Below are positions 32,637 to 40,645 of a stretch of 64,000 nucleotides of DNA, piece after piece. Source of the DNA: Fidelibacterota bacterium (GTDB lineage Bacteria > Pseudomonadota > Alphaproteobacteria > Rhodospirillales > Rhodospirillaceae). A program made the translations under genes and the position numbers. Numbering within the stretch: the stretch's first letter is position 1; each line of letters starts with the position of its first letter. Where the stretch lies: the NCBI GenBank assembly GCA_947472795.1, contig CANJBL010000001.1:124001-188000 (forward strand), read 5' to 3'. The notes under the pieces are model-generated. The model was not told where the DNA came from and did no database searches. It saw nothing but the letters and a program-made list of their open reading frames with translations.

Positions 32637-33749
32637 ATGCCGGCAGGGCCGAAAATTGCCGTTCTCGCGCTGATTCTAGGCCTTTGTTCTGGCGCGTCTG
32701 GTGCGTCGGCCCAGAGCCGGCCTGGCCAGACGCAGCCCCCCCAGGCTTTCGACGGCAGTTTCTGGACAAGGGCTTCCAGCGACAAGTCCTCTGGCTCACC
32801 TTTGGATCCGGCTTCCCTCTGTACCAGTGCGGGCGGAAGCCCCCTCTGCGCCCTCAAAACCTATCTCGCCTGCGTGCTCTACGATGCGCCCCACCTTTGT
32901 GCCGCCGTCGGGTTGGACAAAGTACCCGAGCGCTATCCCGGTCCCGACACCCTCGATGCGGCCGTCTTGAGTGAGCCTTGGACATTACCTTTTGAGCGGC
33001 TCATGCCCGAGGCTTTCGCGGTTCACATTTATGACGGGGGTGATGTGCCCGCGTCGCGTTTTCAGATCCGGCGCGGCGCAAGTACCGCTTACGACCCCCT
33101 TCCCGGCGCCGCTGCGGCCACCGAATTGCTGATGGATATCCCCGAGCCTTACGTAAAGGGCATGGTCTATCGCCTTTCCTTTTTCTTCCGTCCCGTCAGT
33201 GGCGCTTGGCATCTCACGTCCTGGTCCAGTTCCCGGCCGAAAGCCTGCGACGTGTCTTTTGGCACGGCCTCGTGGGCGCCGTGCCGGTGGTTTGTGAAAA
33301 ACCTGCGGCTGCGCGATGTCTTCGCCGCCGACAGCAAACCTGTGTGGGCCTCGCCCAAGACGCCCGGGCACGACGACTATCCGCATCCCGGCTTGGAGAT
33401 CATGACAGGCATGCCCAATGAGCCGGTCATGGCGCCTTTCGCCGGTACCGTGATCCGGCGCGGTCTCAAATATCCCGACATGCCGCTGTACGATTGGGTG
33501 GTCGTCAACGGCGAAGGCGCGCAAAATAATATGAGCGTGAAATATGCTCTTGTGGACCGCACAGGTCCGCAGGCCGGCGAACACGTTGAAGCGGCCACGT
33601 CCCTTGGCAAACCGGAGTGGGTGGAGAGCGAACATGCCGGCGCCGGGCGCTTCATCCATATGGAGCTGTTCCGCGACGGCACTGAGATCGATCCGCGCTC
33701 GGTCATGCGCCAGCGCACGCCACAGGACCAAAATTCAATCAGCCCCTAA
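32637..33749 (+). CDS. Secreted protein: six-cysteine domain fused to a degenerate M23-like domain
   Basis: 370 aa with a signal peptide (AVLALILGLCSGASGASA, 8-25). Residues about 55-225 are homologous to the protein at 20071: CTSAGGSPLCALKTYLAC, VGLDKV, EPWTLPFERL, and Cys at 62, 71, 79, 88, 204 and 216. Residues about 240-360 resemble a LytM/M23 fold (HPGLEIMTG, PVMAPFAGTVIRRG, GEHVEAATSLGKPEW, FIHMELFRDGTEIDP). The zinc site is only partly kept: His250 is present, the Asp position is Glu254, one His of HxH is Phe339 and the other is His341. It may bind peptidoglycan without cutting it. AGGA precedes the ATG. Divergent from mdh, followed by two lipoprotein genes. Confidence 0.8.
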   Translation: MPAGPKIAVLALILGLCSGASGASAQSRPGQTQPPQAFDGSFWTRASSDKSSGSPLDPASLCTSAGGSPLCALKTYLACVLYDAPHLCAAVGLDKVPERYPGPDTLDAAVLSEPWTLPFERLMPEAFAVHIYDGGDVPASRFQIRRGASTAYDPLPGAAAATELLMDIPEPYVKGMVYRLSFFFRPVSGAWHLTSWSSSRPKACDVSFGTASWAPCRWFVKNLRLRDVFAADSKPVWASPKTPGHDDYPHPGLEIMTGMPNEPVMAPFAGTVIRRGLKYPDMPLYDWVVVNGEGAQNNMSVKYALVDRTGPQAGEHVEAATSLGKPEWVESEHAGAGRFIHMELFRDGTEIDPRSVMRQRTPQDQNSISP

Positions 33750-33766
33750 CCTATGAGACTGGCCCC

Positions 33767-33937
33767 ATGAAAACTCTTCTTGCCCTCTCACTTGCCTGCG
33801 CTTTCGTCCTGACTCTCGCCGGATGCTCCACGTCTTCCGATTCGTCGGCGACGGTTTCGCGCTCGCGTCCCTCCACCACCACCATCGATCGCGAAAAGAA
33901 GCCAGCGCCAAAGCTGGTGGAAACGCGGAGACAATAA
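33767..33937 (+). CDS. Small lipoprotein, unknown function
   Basis: 56-aa product not long enough for most ORF cut-offs. MKTLLALSLACAFVLTLAGC shows a complete type II signal peptide with lipobox LAGC and acylated Cys20, followed by a short Ser/Thr- and Lys/Arg-rich tail (SSATVSRSRPSTTTIDREKK). Its TAA overlaps the ATG of the ChaN-like gene by one base (TAATG), strong evidence that it is real and coupled to it. It follows the six-cysteine/M23 gene by 17 bp. Confidence 0.72.
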   Translation: MKTLLALSLACAFVLTLAGCSTSSDSSATVSRSRPSTTTIDREKKPAPKLVETRRQ

Positions 33938-34986
33938 TGAACGTCCGGCAGGCCGCCGCTCTTCTTGGTCTCGCGTCGCTTCTCGGCGCCTGCGCCGTGA
34001 CGGCACCCCGTTTCGTCGCACCGTCCAGCCTGCCCGATCTGACGTCTTTCGCTTTGCTGCGGACAGACGGAGGCGCGCGCGCGTCACAGCGCGTTTCCGT
34101 AGAGGAAGCTGCCGATGCTTTGGCACACTACGACGTTATCTTTATCGCTGAATCCCACGAGCACCCCGCGAACCATCTTGCGGAGATGGAACTGTTCCGC
34201 AGCCTTCACGAACGCGCGCCCGCCCTCACGCTCTCTATGGAGCAGTTCGAACGCGATGTGCAGCCGGTGGTCGATGACTATCTCGCCGGCAAAATTGGCG
34301 AGAACCCTTTCATGGAGAAGGCGCGGGCCTGGGGCAACTACACCACCAGCTACCGGCCTCTGATCGAATACGCCAAGGCGCACAAGTTGCCGGTCATCGC
34401 TGCCAACGCACCCGAGAAAGTCGTGCGCTGTGTCGGCAAGGAAGGCGAAGCGTTTTTCGCGCGCATGAAGCCCGAGCAACGCGACTGGGCCGCGACAACA
34501 CTCCATTTGGAAGACGGCGCTTATAAAAATCGCTTTCTCGGTTTTGTCGGCACAGACGCCGGCCACGGCGGCGACGGCTCAAAGGATCAGAATGCCGCCG
34601 CGCGTAAACCGCCGAGCGAAACAGCTTTGCGCAGCTATGCGGCGCAAGTGACCCGCGACGACACGATGGCGGAATCCATTGCCCGCCACCTGCAACAGAA
34701 CCCGGGCCGCAAGGTCGTGCACATCAATGGCGTGTTCCATAGCGACTCCTTTCTCGGCACCGTCGAACGCCTGAAGTTGCGCCTGCCCGCCTTGAAAATC
34801 GCCGTTGTGACTCCGGTGTTCGCCACCAACCCCGCCGAGATCAAGGTCAGCGATAAGGACGCCAAAACCGGCACCTTCATTCTCCTGCTGCGCGAGACGC
34901 CCGAGAGCTACGCCGACACAGACGAAATGAAAGCCGCCGTGGCGCGCCAGGTCACGGCCCGCTCCAAGACGCAATGTGAACTTTGA
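33937..34986 (+). CDS. ChaN family lipoprotein (haem-binding/TIKI-like fold)
   Basis: 349 aa from ATG 33937, chosen because it gives a lipoprotein signal with lipobox LGAC (Cys19) and overlaps the preceding stop; an upstream in-frame ATG at 33823 would add a signal-less extension. The family core is visible: IFIAESHEHPANHLAEMELF, LTLSMEQFERDVQPVVDDYLAG, KLPVIAANAPEKVVR and VVHINGVFHSDS. ChaN-type proteins are linked to haem or iron uptake and related to TIKI proteases. Third gene of an apparent envelope operon beginning at 32637. Confidence 0.83.
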   Translation: MNVRQAAALLGLASLLGACAVTAPRFVAPSSLPDLTSFALLRTDGGARASQRVSVEEAADALAHYDVIFIAESHEHPANHLAEMELFRSLHERAPALTLSMEQFERDVQPVVDDYLAGKIGENPFMEKARAWGNYTTSYRPLIEYAKAHKLPVIAANAPEKVVRCVGKEGEAFFARMKPEQRDWAATTLHLEDGAYKNRFLGFVGTDAGHGGDGSKDQNAAARKPPSETALRSYAAQVTRDDTMAESIARHLQQNPGRKVVHINGVFHSDSFLGTVERLKLRLPALKIAVVTPVFATNPAEIKVSDKDAKTGTFILLLRETPESYADTDEMKAAVARQVTARSKTQCEL

Positions 34987-35001
34987 GGCGCGAAGTGTGA
35001 C

Positions 35002-35967
35002 CTAGCGGTAAGCGAAGCCGATGCCGCATCCGGGATACCAGTGATCCTGCGGCTGCTCGCGGAAGAACGTGAATCGCCGCCCCGTCTCCTCTGCGAACCG
35101 CAGGAGCGCATCGCTGGCATGGGCATTGTCGCTGATGATCATGCTGCCGTCCTGAAGACGCGGCGCGATGGCGCGGTATTCCTCGGCCTCATAATCGACG
35201 CTGTGGTCGCTGTCGTTGATGAAAAGATCGATGGGCTCGCCGATCCCCTTCAGCGTCGTCAGGGAATCGCCGTAGGCCACGCGGCCCACAGCCGCATAGG
35301 GCTCAGCGATCAAATATCCTGCTTCGGGCCGGATTTCCGTTCCGATATAACGGCCCGGATGTCCTTCCGCCGCGTTGCGCAAGAGAGCCGCGCACAACAG
35401 AACGCCGCCCAACCCCTTGTCGACACCGGTTTCCACAATCAGGCGGGGTTTCAACACGCGCGCCACCGCGTACCACCCCAAACGCCGTCCAAACCGGGGA
35501 ACGGAGTCCGTGACAGCCCGCAAGGCTTGCGGCTGCTTTGCCGTCATCGCGGCGACATGGGCGGCGAGCCCTGCATCGTCCATGGCCTCGGCCATATAAG
35601 CCGCCATGTCCTTCGCTGATGCCTTCAGTACCATCGCCAGGTGGTGACTGAGGTGCGCGAGATTGCGCGACGTCAGATGATAAGTGTGATTGGTGTCCTC
35701 GCGCGACGACACCAGCCATTGCGCGATCGCGTTCACAATGCGCGTGGCCTGCGGCAGAGCACGTGCCGCCCGCTCAGCGATCTTGACCTGTCCAGCCTCG
35801 TCTTGCGGCGGAACAGACGTCATGGGCACGGTGGCAGAAAGCGTCACATTATCCCGCGGCGAGCGGAACGACATTTCCAGTTTGTCGGCATGAAAAGAAA
35901 GACCGACGCCGCGCGCCGCATCTTCGATCTGAAGAGACTTACCACTCACGGCTGCCTTCTCCCTCAA
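35002..35967 (-). CDS. Class I SAM-dependent methyltransferase (Methyltransf_24 type)
   Basis: 321 aa. The C-terminal half is a Rossmann methyltransferase: motif I LIVETGVDKGLGG (about 176-188), acidic IGTEIRPEA, and DLFINDSDHSVDYEAEE. The N-terminal 150 residues are helical and unassigned. Small-molecule or glycan O-methylation is possible; substrate unknown. Same strand as zapE (12-bp gap), so probably cotranscribed with it. Confidence 0.78.
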   Translation of the reverse strand: MREKAAVSGKSLQIEDAARGVGLSFHADKLEMSFRSPRDNVTLSATVPMTSVPPQDEAGQVKIAERAARALPQATRIVNAIAQWLVSSREDTNHTYHLTSRNLAHLSHHLAMVLKASAKDMAAYMAEAMDDAGLAAHVAAMTAKQPQALRAVTDSVPRFGRRLGWYAVARVLKPRLIVETGVDKGLGGVLLCAALLRNAAEGHPGRYIGTEIRPEAGYLIAEPYAAVGRVAYGDSLTTLKGIGEPIDLFINDSDHSVDYEAEEYRAIAPRLQDGSMIISDNAHASDALLRFAEETGRRFTFFREQPQDHWYPGCGIGFAYR

Positions 35968-35979
35968 CTGCCCACATAC

Positions 35980-37107
35980 TCAACTCCCCACATGGCGCTG
36001 CGCGATATAATCGGCAGCTTGCATTTCAATGAGACGCGAGGCGGTGCGCGCGAACTCAAAGCCGCCTTCATGTCCGGTGTAAAGTTGGGTCGGTCCCACG
36101 GCCGCCGAACAGACCAAGGCCGTGCGATGTTCATAGAGCGCATCGACCAGCGTGACGAAGCGCCTGGCGGAGTCTTTCTTCTCTTCGCTCATCTGTGGGA
36201 TGTCCTTCAGGATCACGGTCGAGAACTGCGCCGCGATGGCAAGATAATCGCTGGGCCCTAAGGGCTGCTCGCATAGATCGTGGAACGTGAACCGCGCGAC
36301 ATCATGCCCCGCCGCCGGCACAACGATGCGCCGGCCCGGCATCTGCACGAAGTCGGGGCGCGGGGCCGCATCGTCCGTCAGGCGCGCCCAGGCATCATTG
36401 AGCGCCGCATCGGCCGTAGCTCCCAGCGGTGTGAAATACACGGTCTGGCCTGCGAGGCGGCCCAAGCGATAGTCTTGCGCCGCGTCGAGCGCGAGCAGGT
36501 CCAGCTTGTCCTTTATGATGGCAATAAACGGCAGGAAGCGCTCGCGCTGCAAACCATGCTTGTAAAGGTCGTCCGGATGCCGGTTAGACGTCGCCACCAC
36601 CACCACACCGCGCTCGAACAGCTTCTGGAACAGGCGGCCGACAATCATAGCGTCGGCGATATCGCGCACCTCCAGCTCGTCGAGACAGAGAAGCGTGGCG
36701 TTATCGGCGATACCGTCGGCCATGCCGGGAATGGGATCGCCCTCGTCCGCGTACATGGGCATCTGGCGGCGGCGGTGAATCTCGGCATGGATATCGCGCA
36801 TGAAGGCATGAAAGTGCACACGCTCTTTGGCGGCAACGGGCGCGATCTCAAAAAAGAGATTCATCAGCATGGATTTGCCGCGCCCCACGCCGCCGTAAAG
36901 GTAAAGCCCACGCGGCGTTGGTGCTTCGGTGCGCGCCGCAAAACCAAGCCGATCCATCCAGCCGCGCTTGCCGCTCTTGGCCGCATAACCCTTCAGCGCT
37001 TCGCCCAGCTCGGACAGCTTGGCGGCAGCGGCTTCCTGTGCCGGATCGAACTTCAAGTCGTCGGCGGCCACCAGCGCGCGGTAGCGTTGCAGCGGAGTCT
37101 CGGTCAT
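35980..37107 (-). CDS. zapE: Cell division protein ZapE (AFG1-like ATPase)
   Basis: 375-aa AFG1-family P-loop ATPase; in E. coli ZapE acts on the Z ring. Walker A YGGVGRGKSMLM (71-82), Walker B LCLDELEVRDIADAM, and TSNRHPDDLY. Length matches the family. The upstream terminator at 37121-37157 separates it from the DHH gene. Confidence 0.92.
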   Translation of the reverse strand: MTETPLQRYRALVAADDLKFDPAQEAAAAKLSELGEALKGYAAKSGKRGWMDRLGFAARTEAPTPRGLYLYGGVGRGKSMLMNLFFEIAPVAAKERVHFHAFMRDIHAEIHRRRQMPMYADEGDPIPGMADGIADNATLLCLDELEVRDIADAMIVGRLFQKLFERGVVVVATSNRHPDDLYKHGLQRERFLPFIAIIKDKLDLLALDAAQDYRLGRLAGQTVYFTPLGATADAALNDAWARLTDDAAPRPDFVQMPGRRIVVPAAGHDVARFTFHDLCEQPLGPSDYLAIAAQFSTVILKDIPQMSEEKKDSARRFVTLVDALYEHRTALVCSAAVGPTQLYTGHEGGFEFARTASRLIEMQAADYIAQRHVGS

Positions 37108-37120
37108 TGGTGGGGTTTCA

Positions 37121-37157
37121 AAAGAAAACGTGCCACTCCTGATAAAGGAGCGGCACG
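37121..37157 (-). terminator. Rho-independent terminator of the DHH phosphoesterase gene
   Basis: Read on the minus strand: CGTGCCGCTCC, a 7-nt loop region, GGAGTGGCACG (37129-37157; one G-U pair), then TTTTCTTT (37128-37121). It sits 30 bp after the DHH stop and before zapE. Confidence 0.75.
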
Positions 37158-37187
37158 ATTTATTGTAGCCATCATCGAGGTTGCGGC

Positions 37188-38117
37188 TTAGCCGTCCTTG
37201 TTGATCTTCTCGATCAGGTCTTTCAGCGTCTTTTCAGACAGATCGTTGGGCACCTGACATGTGCCGGCAGCATTATGACCGCCGCCGCCGTACTTCAGGC
37301 ACAACTCGCCGACATTGGTCCTGCTGGAGCGATCGAAGATCGACTTCCCGATAGCGAACACGGTGTTCTGCTTCTTCAGGCCCCACATGACGTGGATGGA
37401 GATGTTGGTCTGGGGGTACAGCGCGTAGATCAGGAAGCGGTTGCAGGCCCAGATGGTCTCTTCTTCGCGCAAGTCCAGCACGACGAGGTTCTTGTGCACC
37501 GTCGTGCAACGCTTGATCTGGTCCTTGGCCTTGCTCTCATGCTCGACGTAAAGGTCCACGCGCTCGACGACGTCCGGCAGCATGAGGATGTCTTCCACCG
37601 ACATCTGCACACACTTGTCGATCAGCTCCATCATCAGCTGGTAGTTGGAGATGGTGAATTCGCGGAAGCGGCCCAGGCCCGTGCGCGCGTCCATGATGAA
37701 GTTCATCAGGTCCCAGCCTTGCGGGTTCAGGACTTTATCCTTGTTGAACTGCGCTGCATCGCCCTTATCGACGGCGTCCATCAGAGCCTGCGAAATACGC
37801 GGCACCTTCTTCTTGCCGCCGTAGTAGTCATAGACCACGCGCGCCGCCGAGGGCGCCTTGGGGTCGATGATATGGCTTTCGCGCTTGCCGACGCGGATGG
37901 TTTCGCTCTCGTGGTGGTCGAAAGCGAGATGCACCCCTTCCACAAACGGTAGGTTGGTGGTGATATCGCGGTTGGTGATCTCAATAACGCCGTCCTGCAT
38001 ATCCTTGGGGTGAACGAACTTGATCTCGTCGATCATGTTCAGTTCCTTCAAGATCGCGGCGCAGACGAGACCGTCAAAGTCGCTGCGCGTTACCAGACGG
38101 TATTTCCCTGCGGACAT
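37188..38117 (-). CDS. DHH family phosphoesterase (exopolyphosphatase-related)
   Basis: 309 aa. N-terminal DHH domain with TRSDFDGLVCAAIL (10-23) and FDHHESE (66-72); C-terminal DHHA1 domain with GGGGHNAAGTCQV near residue 283. Members hydrolyse phosphodiester or phosphoanhydride bonds with Mn2+ (nanoRNase, c-di-AMP/pGpG phosphodiesterase, exopolyphosphatase); substrate cannot be assigned. ATG 38117 has a strong GAGGGGGAG site upstream, preferred over a start at 38168. Monocistronic with its own terminator. Confidence 0.86.
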   Translation of the reverse strand: MSAGKYRLVTRSDFDGLVCAAILKELNMIDEIKFVHPKDMQDGVIEITNRDITTNLPFVEGVHLAFDHHESETIRVGKRESHIIDPKAPSAARVVYDYYGGKKKVPRISQALMDAVDKGDAAQFNKDKVLNPQGWDLMNFIMDARTGLGRFREFTISNYQLMMELIDKCVQMSVEDILMLPDVVERVDLYVEHESKAKDQIKRCTTVHKNLVVLDLREEETIWACNRFLIYALYPQTNISIHVMWGLKKQNTVFAIGKSIFDRSSRTNVGELCLKYGGGGHNAAGTCQVPNDLSEKTLKDLIEKINKDG

Positions 38118-38276
38118 CGAAAACTCCCCCTCGACAAAAGTGCGTGTGGGCGAAAAGATAAACAGCACGAGGGGTTAAGACAACGGCCCAATCGGCGCCG
38201 CGGCATTGCCAAAGCACGGAAAGATCACCGCAAGCCCTGTGGATAACATAACAAACACCTCTCAAGGACCCGGCCT

Positions 38277-38624
38277 ATGGCACTTTTGCGACGGCTCTCA
38301 AGGATAAAATCGCCCCGAATGGCAAAAATCGCTGCCGGACTGGCCCTGCTTGCGGTTCTGCCGCTGTTGGGGTCTTGCACGGGCACGGCCTACGTCGATA
38401 CCCGCCGAGAAGCGGGGCAGAAGGAGCCCATCGGCCCATCGACACCCGATATGGCGGCTATCTGCTATTCCAAGACCGGCACGGGCCAGGCCACAGCCGC
38501 GAAGATGGCCGAATCGGAATGCGCCAAGACCAGCCGGGTGCCTCAACTCGATCATGAAGACCGGTGGGGCTGCACCATGGTAGCACCCCGGCGAATTTTT
38601 TACCGGTGCGTGCCGAAATCGTGA
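38277..38624 (+). CDS. Small cysteine-containing putative lipoprotein
   Basis: 115 aa. AAGGA 8 nt before ATG 38277 supports this start, although the signal segment begins only at about residue 15 (MAKIAAGLALLAVLPLLGSC). Lipobox LGSC gives acylated Cys34. The mature part has four Cys at 63, 82, 99 and 111, likely two disulfides, and ends RIFYRCVPKS. No family recognised. A start at 38319 would give a more typical signal peptide. Confidence 0.65.
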   Translation: MALLRRLSRIKSPRMAKIAAGLALLAVLPLLGSCTGTAYVDTRREAGQKEPIGPSTPDMAAICYSKTGTGQATAAKMAESECAKTSRVPQLDHEDRWGCTMVAPRRIFYRCVPKS

Positions 38625-38677
38625 GTCCCGGCGTTGGATGAGATAGACTATCTCTTCCGGCACGAAGGAGCCCTCCT

Positions 38678-39697
38678 TTGAGGAAAATGCGTTTCGGGGC
38701 AATGGTGGTGACCGTCGTGTTGGCGGTGACCGCCTTCGTAGGTGCCCAGCGCATGGCCTGGATTCCAGGCCCGTGGTCCAAACAGAAACGCTTTGAAGCC
38801 CGGACTGCGGAAACCTACACCGCCGCCATCGCCGCCGACCCTGATAACTACATGGTCTATTACCGGCGCGGCGTTACCTACAAAGAGCACGGCCAATATG
38901 AGAAGGCGCTGGCGGACTTGAACGAAGCCGTGCGTCTCAGCCCCGAGACGTTGACGGCCGAACAGCTCGGCGAGCGCGCCTTCAATACGCGCCTTACGGA
39001 AACGCACACCATGAACTTGGTGGTTCTGGCGCGAGTCGCGCGCGGCGAGGTGCTGCAAGCCTTAAACCGACCCGATGAAGCGCTGATGGATTTTGATAAA
39101 GCGATCACCACCGACTTCCGGAATCTGAACGTTCTGTATGCGCGTGGCATGCTCCGCGCCGTCACGGGGCACTATGATGCCGCCCTCGCGGACTTCAATG
39201 CGCTGCTAGATCGTCGCGCTTCACCCGATTGGCTCTTCGGCCGCGGCTTCGCGAGCTACCTTAAAGGTGATTGGGTCGCCGCCGCCCAGGATTTCCAGCG
39301 CCTTGCAACTCTCTCTCCCGCCAACAGCAATATACTTGTCTGGCTGACAAAAGCGCAGTTGCGCTCGGGCAATCCGATCTTGCCCGCCCAACGTGCGGTG
39401 CTCACATCCCACAGCGAAGCTGCCCCTATTATCGACGCCTATATGGCGGACCATGATGCGCACGATTTTGTCGCTGGCGTGCTGGCGGGTGCCAGCGCGG
39501 CCCCCGGCAACAAGCGTCAGCGCCAATGTGAAACGGCTCTGTTCCTCGGTGAATGGCTCACGTTGCACGACGACGGCAAGGGCGCTCGCGACATGTTCGT
39601 GCAGGCTGAAACAACCTGCGTCCCGCTGAGCTTGGAGCATGCCACCGCGGCAGCCGAGTTGAAGCGCCCCACCGCCTTGGTCAAAGCCGTGCAATAA
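38678..39697 (+). CDS. TPR-repeat protein, membrane anchored or secreted
   Basis: 339 aa. An N-terminal hydrophobic segment (about 8-23) is followed by TPR-like units: NYMVYYRRGVTYKEHGQYEK (about 57-76), ARVARGEVLQALNRPDEAL (about 117-135), LYARGMLRAVTGHYDAAL and a further DWLFGRGFASYLKGDWVAA. The C-terminal 120 residues carry a Cys pair (QCETALFL...ETTCVPLS). TTG 38678 is a likely start because GAAGGAG lies 7 nt upstream; ATG 38687, behind GAGGAAA, is the alternative. Partners unknown. It ends just before the sdhB terminator region. Confidence 0.72.
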   Translation: MRKMRFGAMVVTVVLAVTAFVGAQRMAWIPGPWSKQKRFEARTAETYTAAIAADPDNYMVYYRRGVTYKEHGQYEKALADLNEAVRLSPETLTAEQLGERAFNTRLTETHTMNLVVLARVARGEVLQALNRPDEALMDFDKAITTDFRNLNVLYARGMLRAVTGHYDAALADFNALLDRRASPDWLFGRGFASYLKGDWVAAAQDFQRLATLSPANSNILVWLTKAQLRSGNPILPAQRAVLTSHSEAAPIIDAYMADHDAHDFVAGVLAGASAAPGNKRQRQCETALFLGEWLTLHDDGKGARDMFVQAETTCVPLSLEHATAAAELKRPTALVKAVQ

Positions 39698-39820
39698 AAA
39701 AGCCGCCGGATTTCTCTAGGCCGCGATCAGCAAAAGTGGGAACCGGTTTTGCGTCCGATCGCGGCCTTTATAAAAGTCACGGGTCCGATCAAAAGATCGG
39801 ACCCGTTTTGCGGCTTTTTT
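39696..39820. terminator. Three-way-junction terminator element between the TPR gene and sdhB (convergent)
   Basis: Outer stem AAAAAAGCCGC (39696-39706) / GCGGCTTTTTT (39810-39820) gives a U-run on both strands, so it can terminate both converging transcripts. Inside are GGCCGCGATC (39719-39728) / GATCGCGGCC (39757-39766), which encloses GCAAAA (39730-39735) / TTTTGC (39747-39752), and CGGGTCCGATC-AAAA-GATCGGACCCG (39780-39805). The loop sequence around GTGGGAACCGG resembles dispersed repeats I recall from other alphaproteobacterial genomes. Confidence 0.7.
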
Positions 39821-39839
39821 ATTTCGATCTGCGCCGGCG

Positions 39840-40622
39840 TTAGCCCGCGCGCTCCACCAGCTTCATCTTGATATCCGCGATCGCCTTGGCGGGGTTCAAC
39901 CCTTTGGGGCAGGTATTGGTGCAGTTCATGATGGTGTGGCAGCGATAGAGGCGGAACGGATCCTCAAGGTTATCGAGGCGCTCGCCGGTGGCTTCGTCGC
40001 GGCTGTCGTTGATCCAACGCGCAGCCTGCAGAAGGATGGCCGGGCCTAGATAACGGTCGCCGTTCCACCAATAGCTCGGGCAGCTCGTCGAACAGCAGAA
40101 GCACAAAATGCATTCCCACAAGCCGTCGAGCTTCTCGCGCTCCTCCGGCGACTGGAGGCGCTCGCCGCTGGACGGCGGCGGCGTGTCAGTCTTCATCCAC
40201 GGCTCGATAGAGGTGTACTGCGCATATACATGCGTGAGATCTGGCACCAGGTCCTTGATCACCGGCATGTGCGGCAGCGGATAAACCTTCACCGCGCCCT
40301 TGCAGTCTTCGATGGGCTTTAAACAAGCAAGAGTGTTTCCGCCGTCGATGTTCATCGAGCAGGACCCGCAAATCCCTTCGCGGCACGAGCGGCGCAAGGT
40401 CAGCGTCTGATCCATCTCGTCTTTGATCTTCAGAAGTGCGTCCAGCACCATAGGGCCGCAGGTGTCCATATCGACGTCGTAAGAGTCGATGTGCGGATTG
40501 GCATCGGTGTCCGGATCATAGCGGTAGACGTCGAACCGCTTGACGTTCTTGGCACCGGCCGGCGCGGGATAGCTCTTGCCCTTTGTGGGCTTGGAATTCT
40601 TCGGGAGTGTGAACTCAACCAT
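39840..40622 (-). CDS. sdhB: Succinate dehydrogenase iron-sulfur subunit
   Basis: 260-aa subunit carrying the [2Fe-2S], [4Fe-4S] and [3Fe-4S] clusters that pass electrons from FAD to quinone. Cys motifs: CREGICGSC with a distal Cys (2Fe-2S), [11 protein letters not shown] (4Fe-4S/3Fe-4S) and [14 protein letters not shown]. Last gene of sdhCDAB, followed by the terminator at 39696-39820. Confidence 0.97.
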   Translation of the reverse strand: MVEFTLPKNSKPTKGKSYPAPAGAKNVKRFDVYRYDPDTDANPHIDSYDVDMDTCGPMVLDALLKIKDEMDQTLTLRRSCREGICGSCSMNIDGGNTLACLKPIEDCKGAVKVYPLPHMPVIKDLVPDLTHVYAQYTSIEPWMKTDTPPPSSGERLQSPEEREKLDGLWECILCFCCSTSCPSYWWNGDRYLGPAILLQAARWINDSRDEATGERLDNLEDPFRLYRCHTIMNCTNTCPKGLNPAKAIADIKMKLVERAG

Positions 40623-40645
40623 GGTTCTGTTCCTTCTGCGCTCGT

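Noticed and set aside
38238-38246. Perfect DnaA box (TGTGGATAA)
   Set aside because: Single copy with no cluster, no AT-rich unwinding region and no origin-associated genes, so not evidence for an origin.
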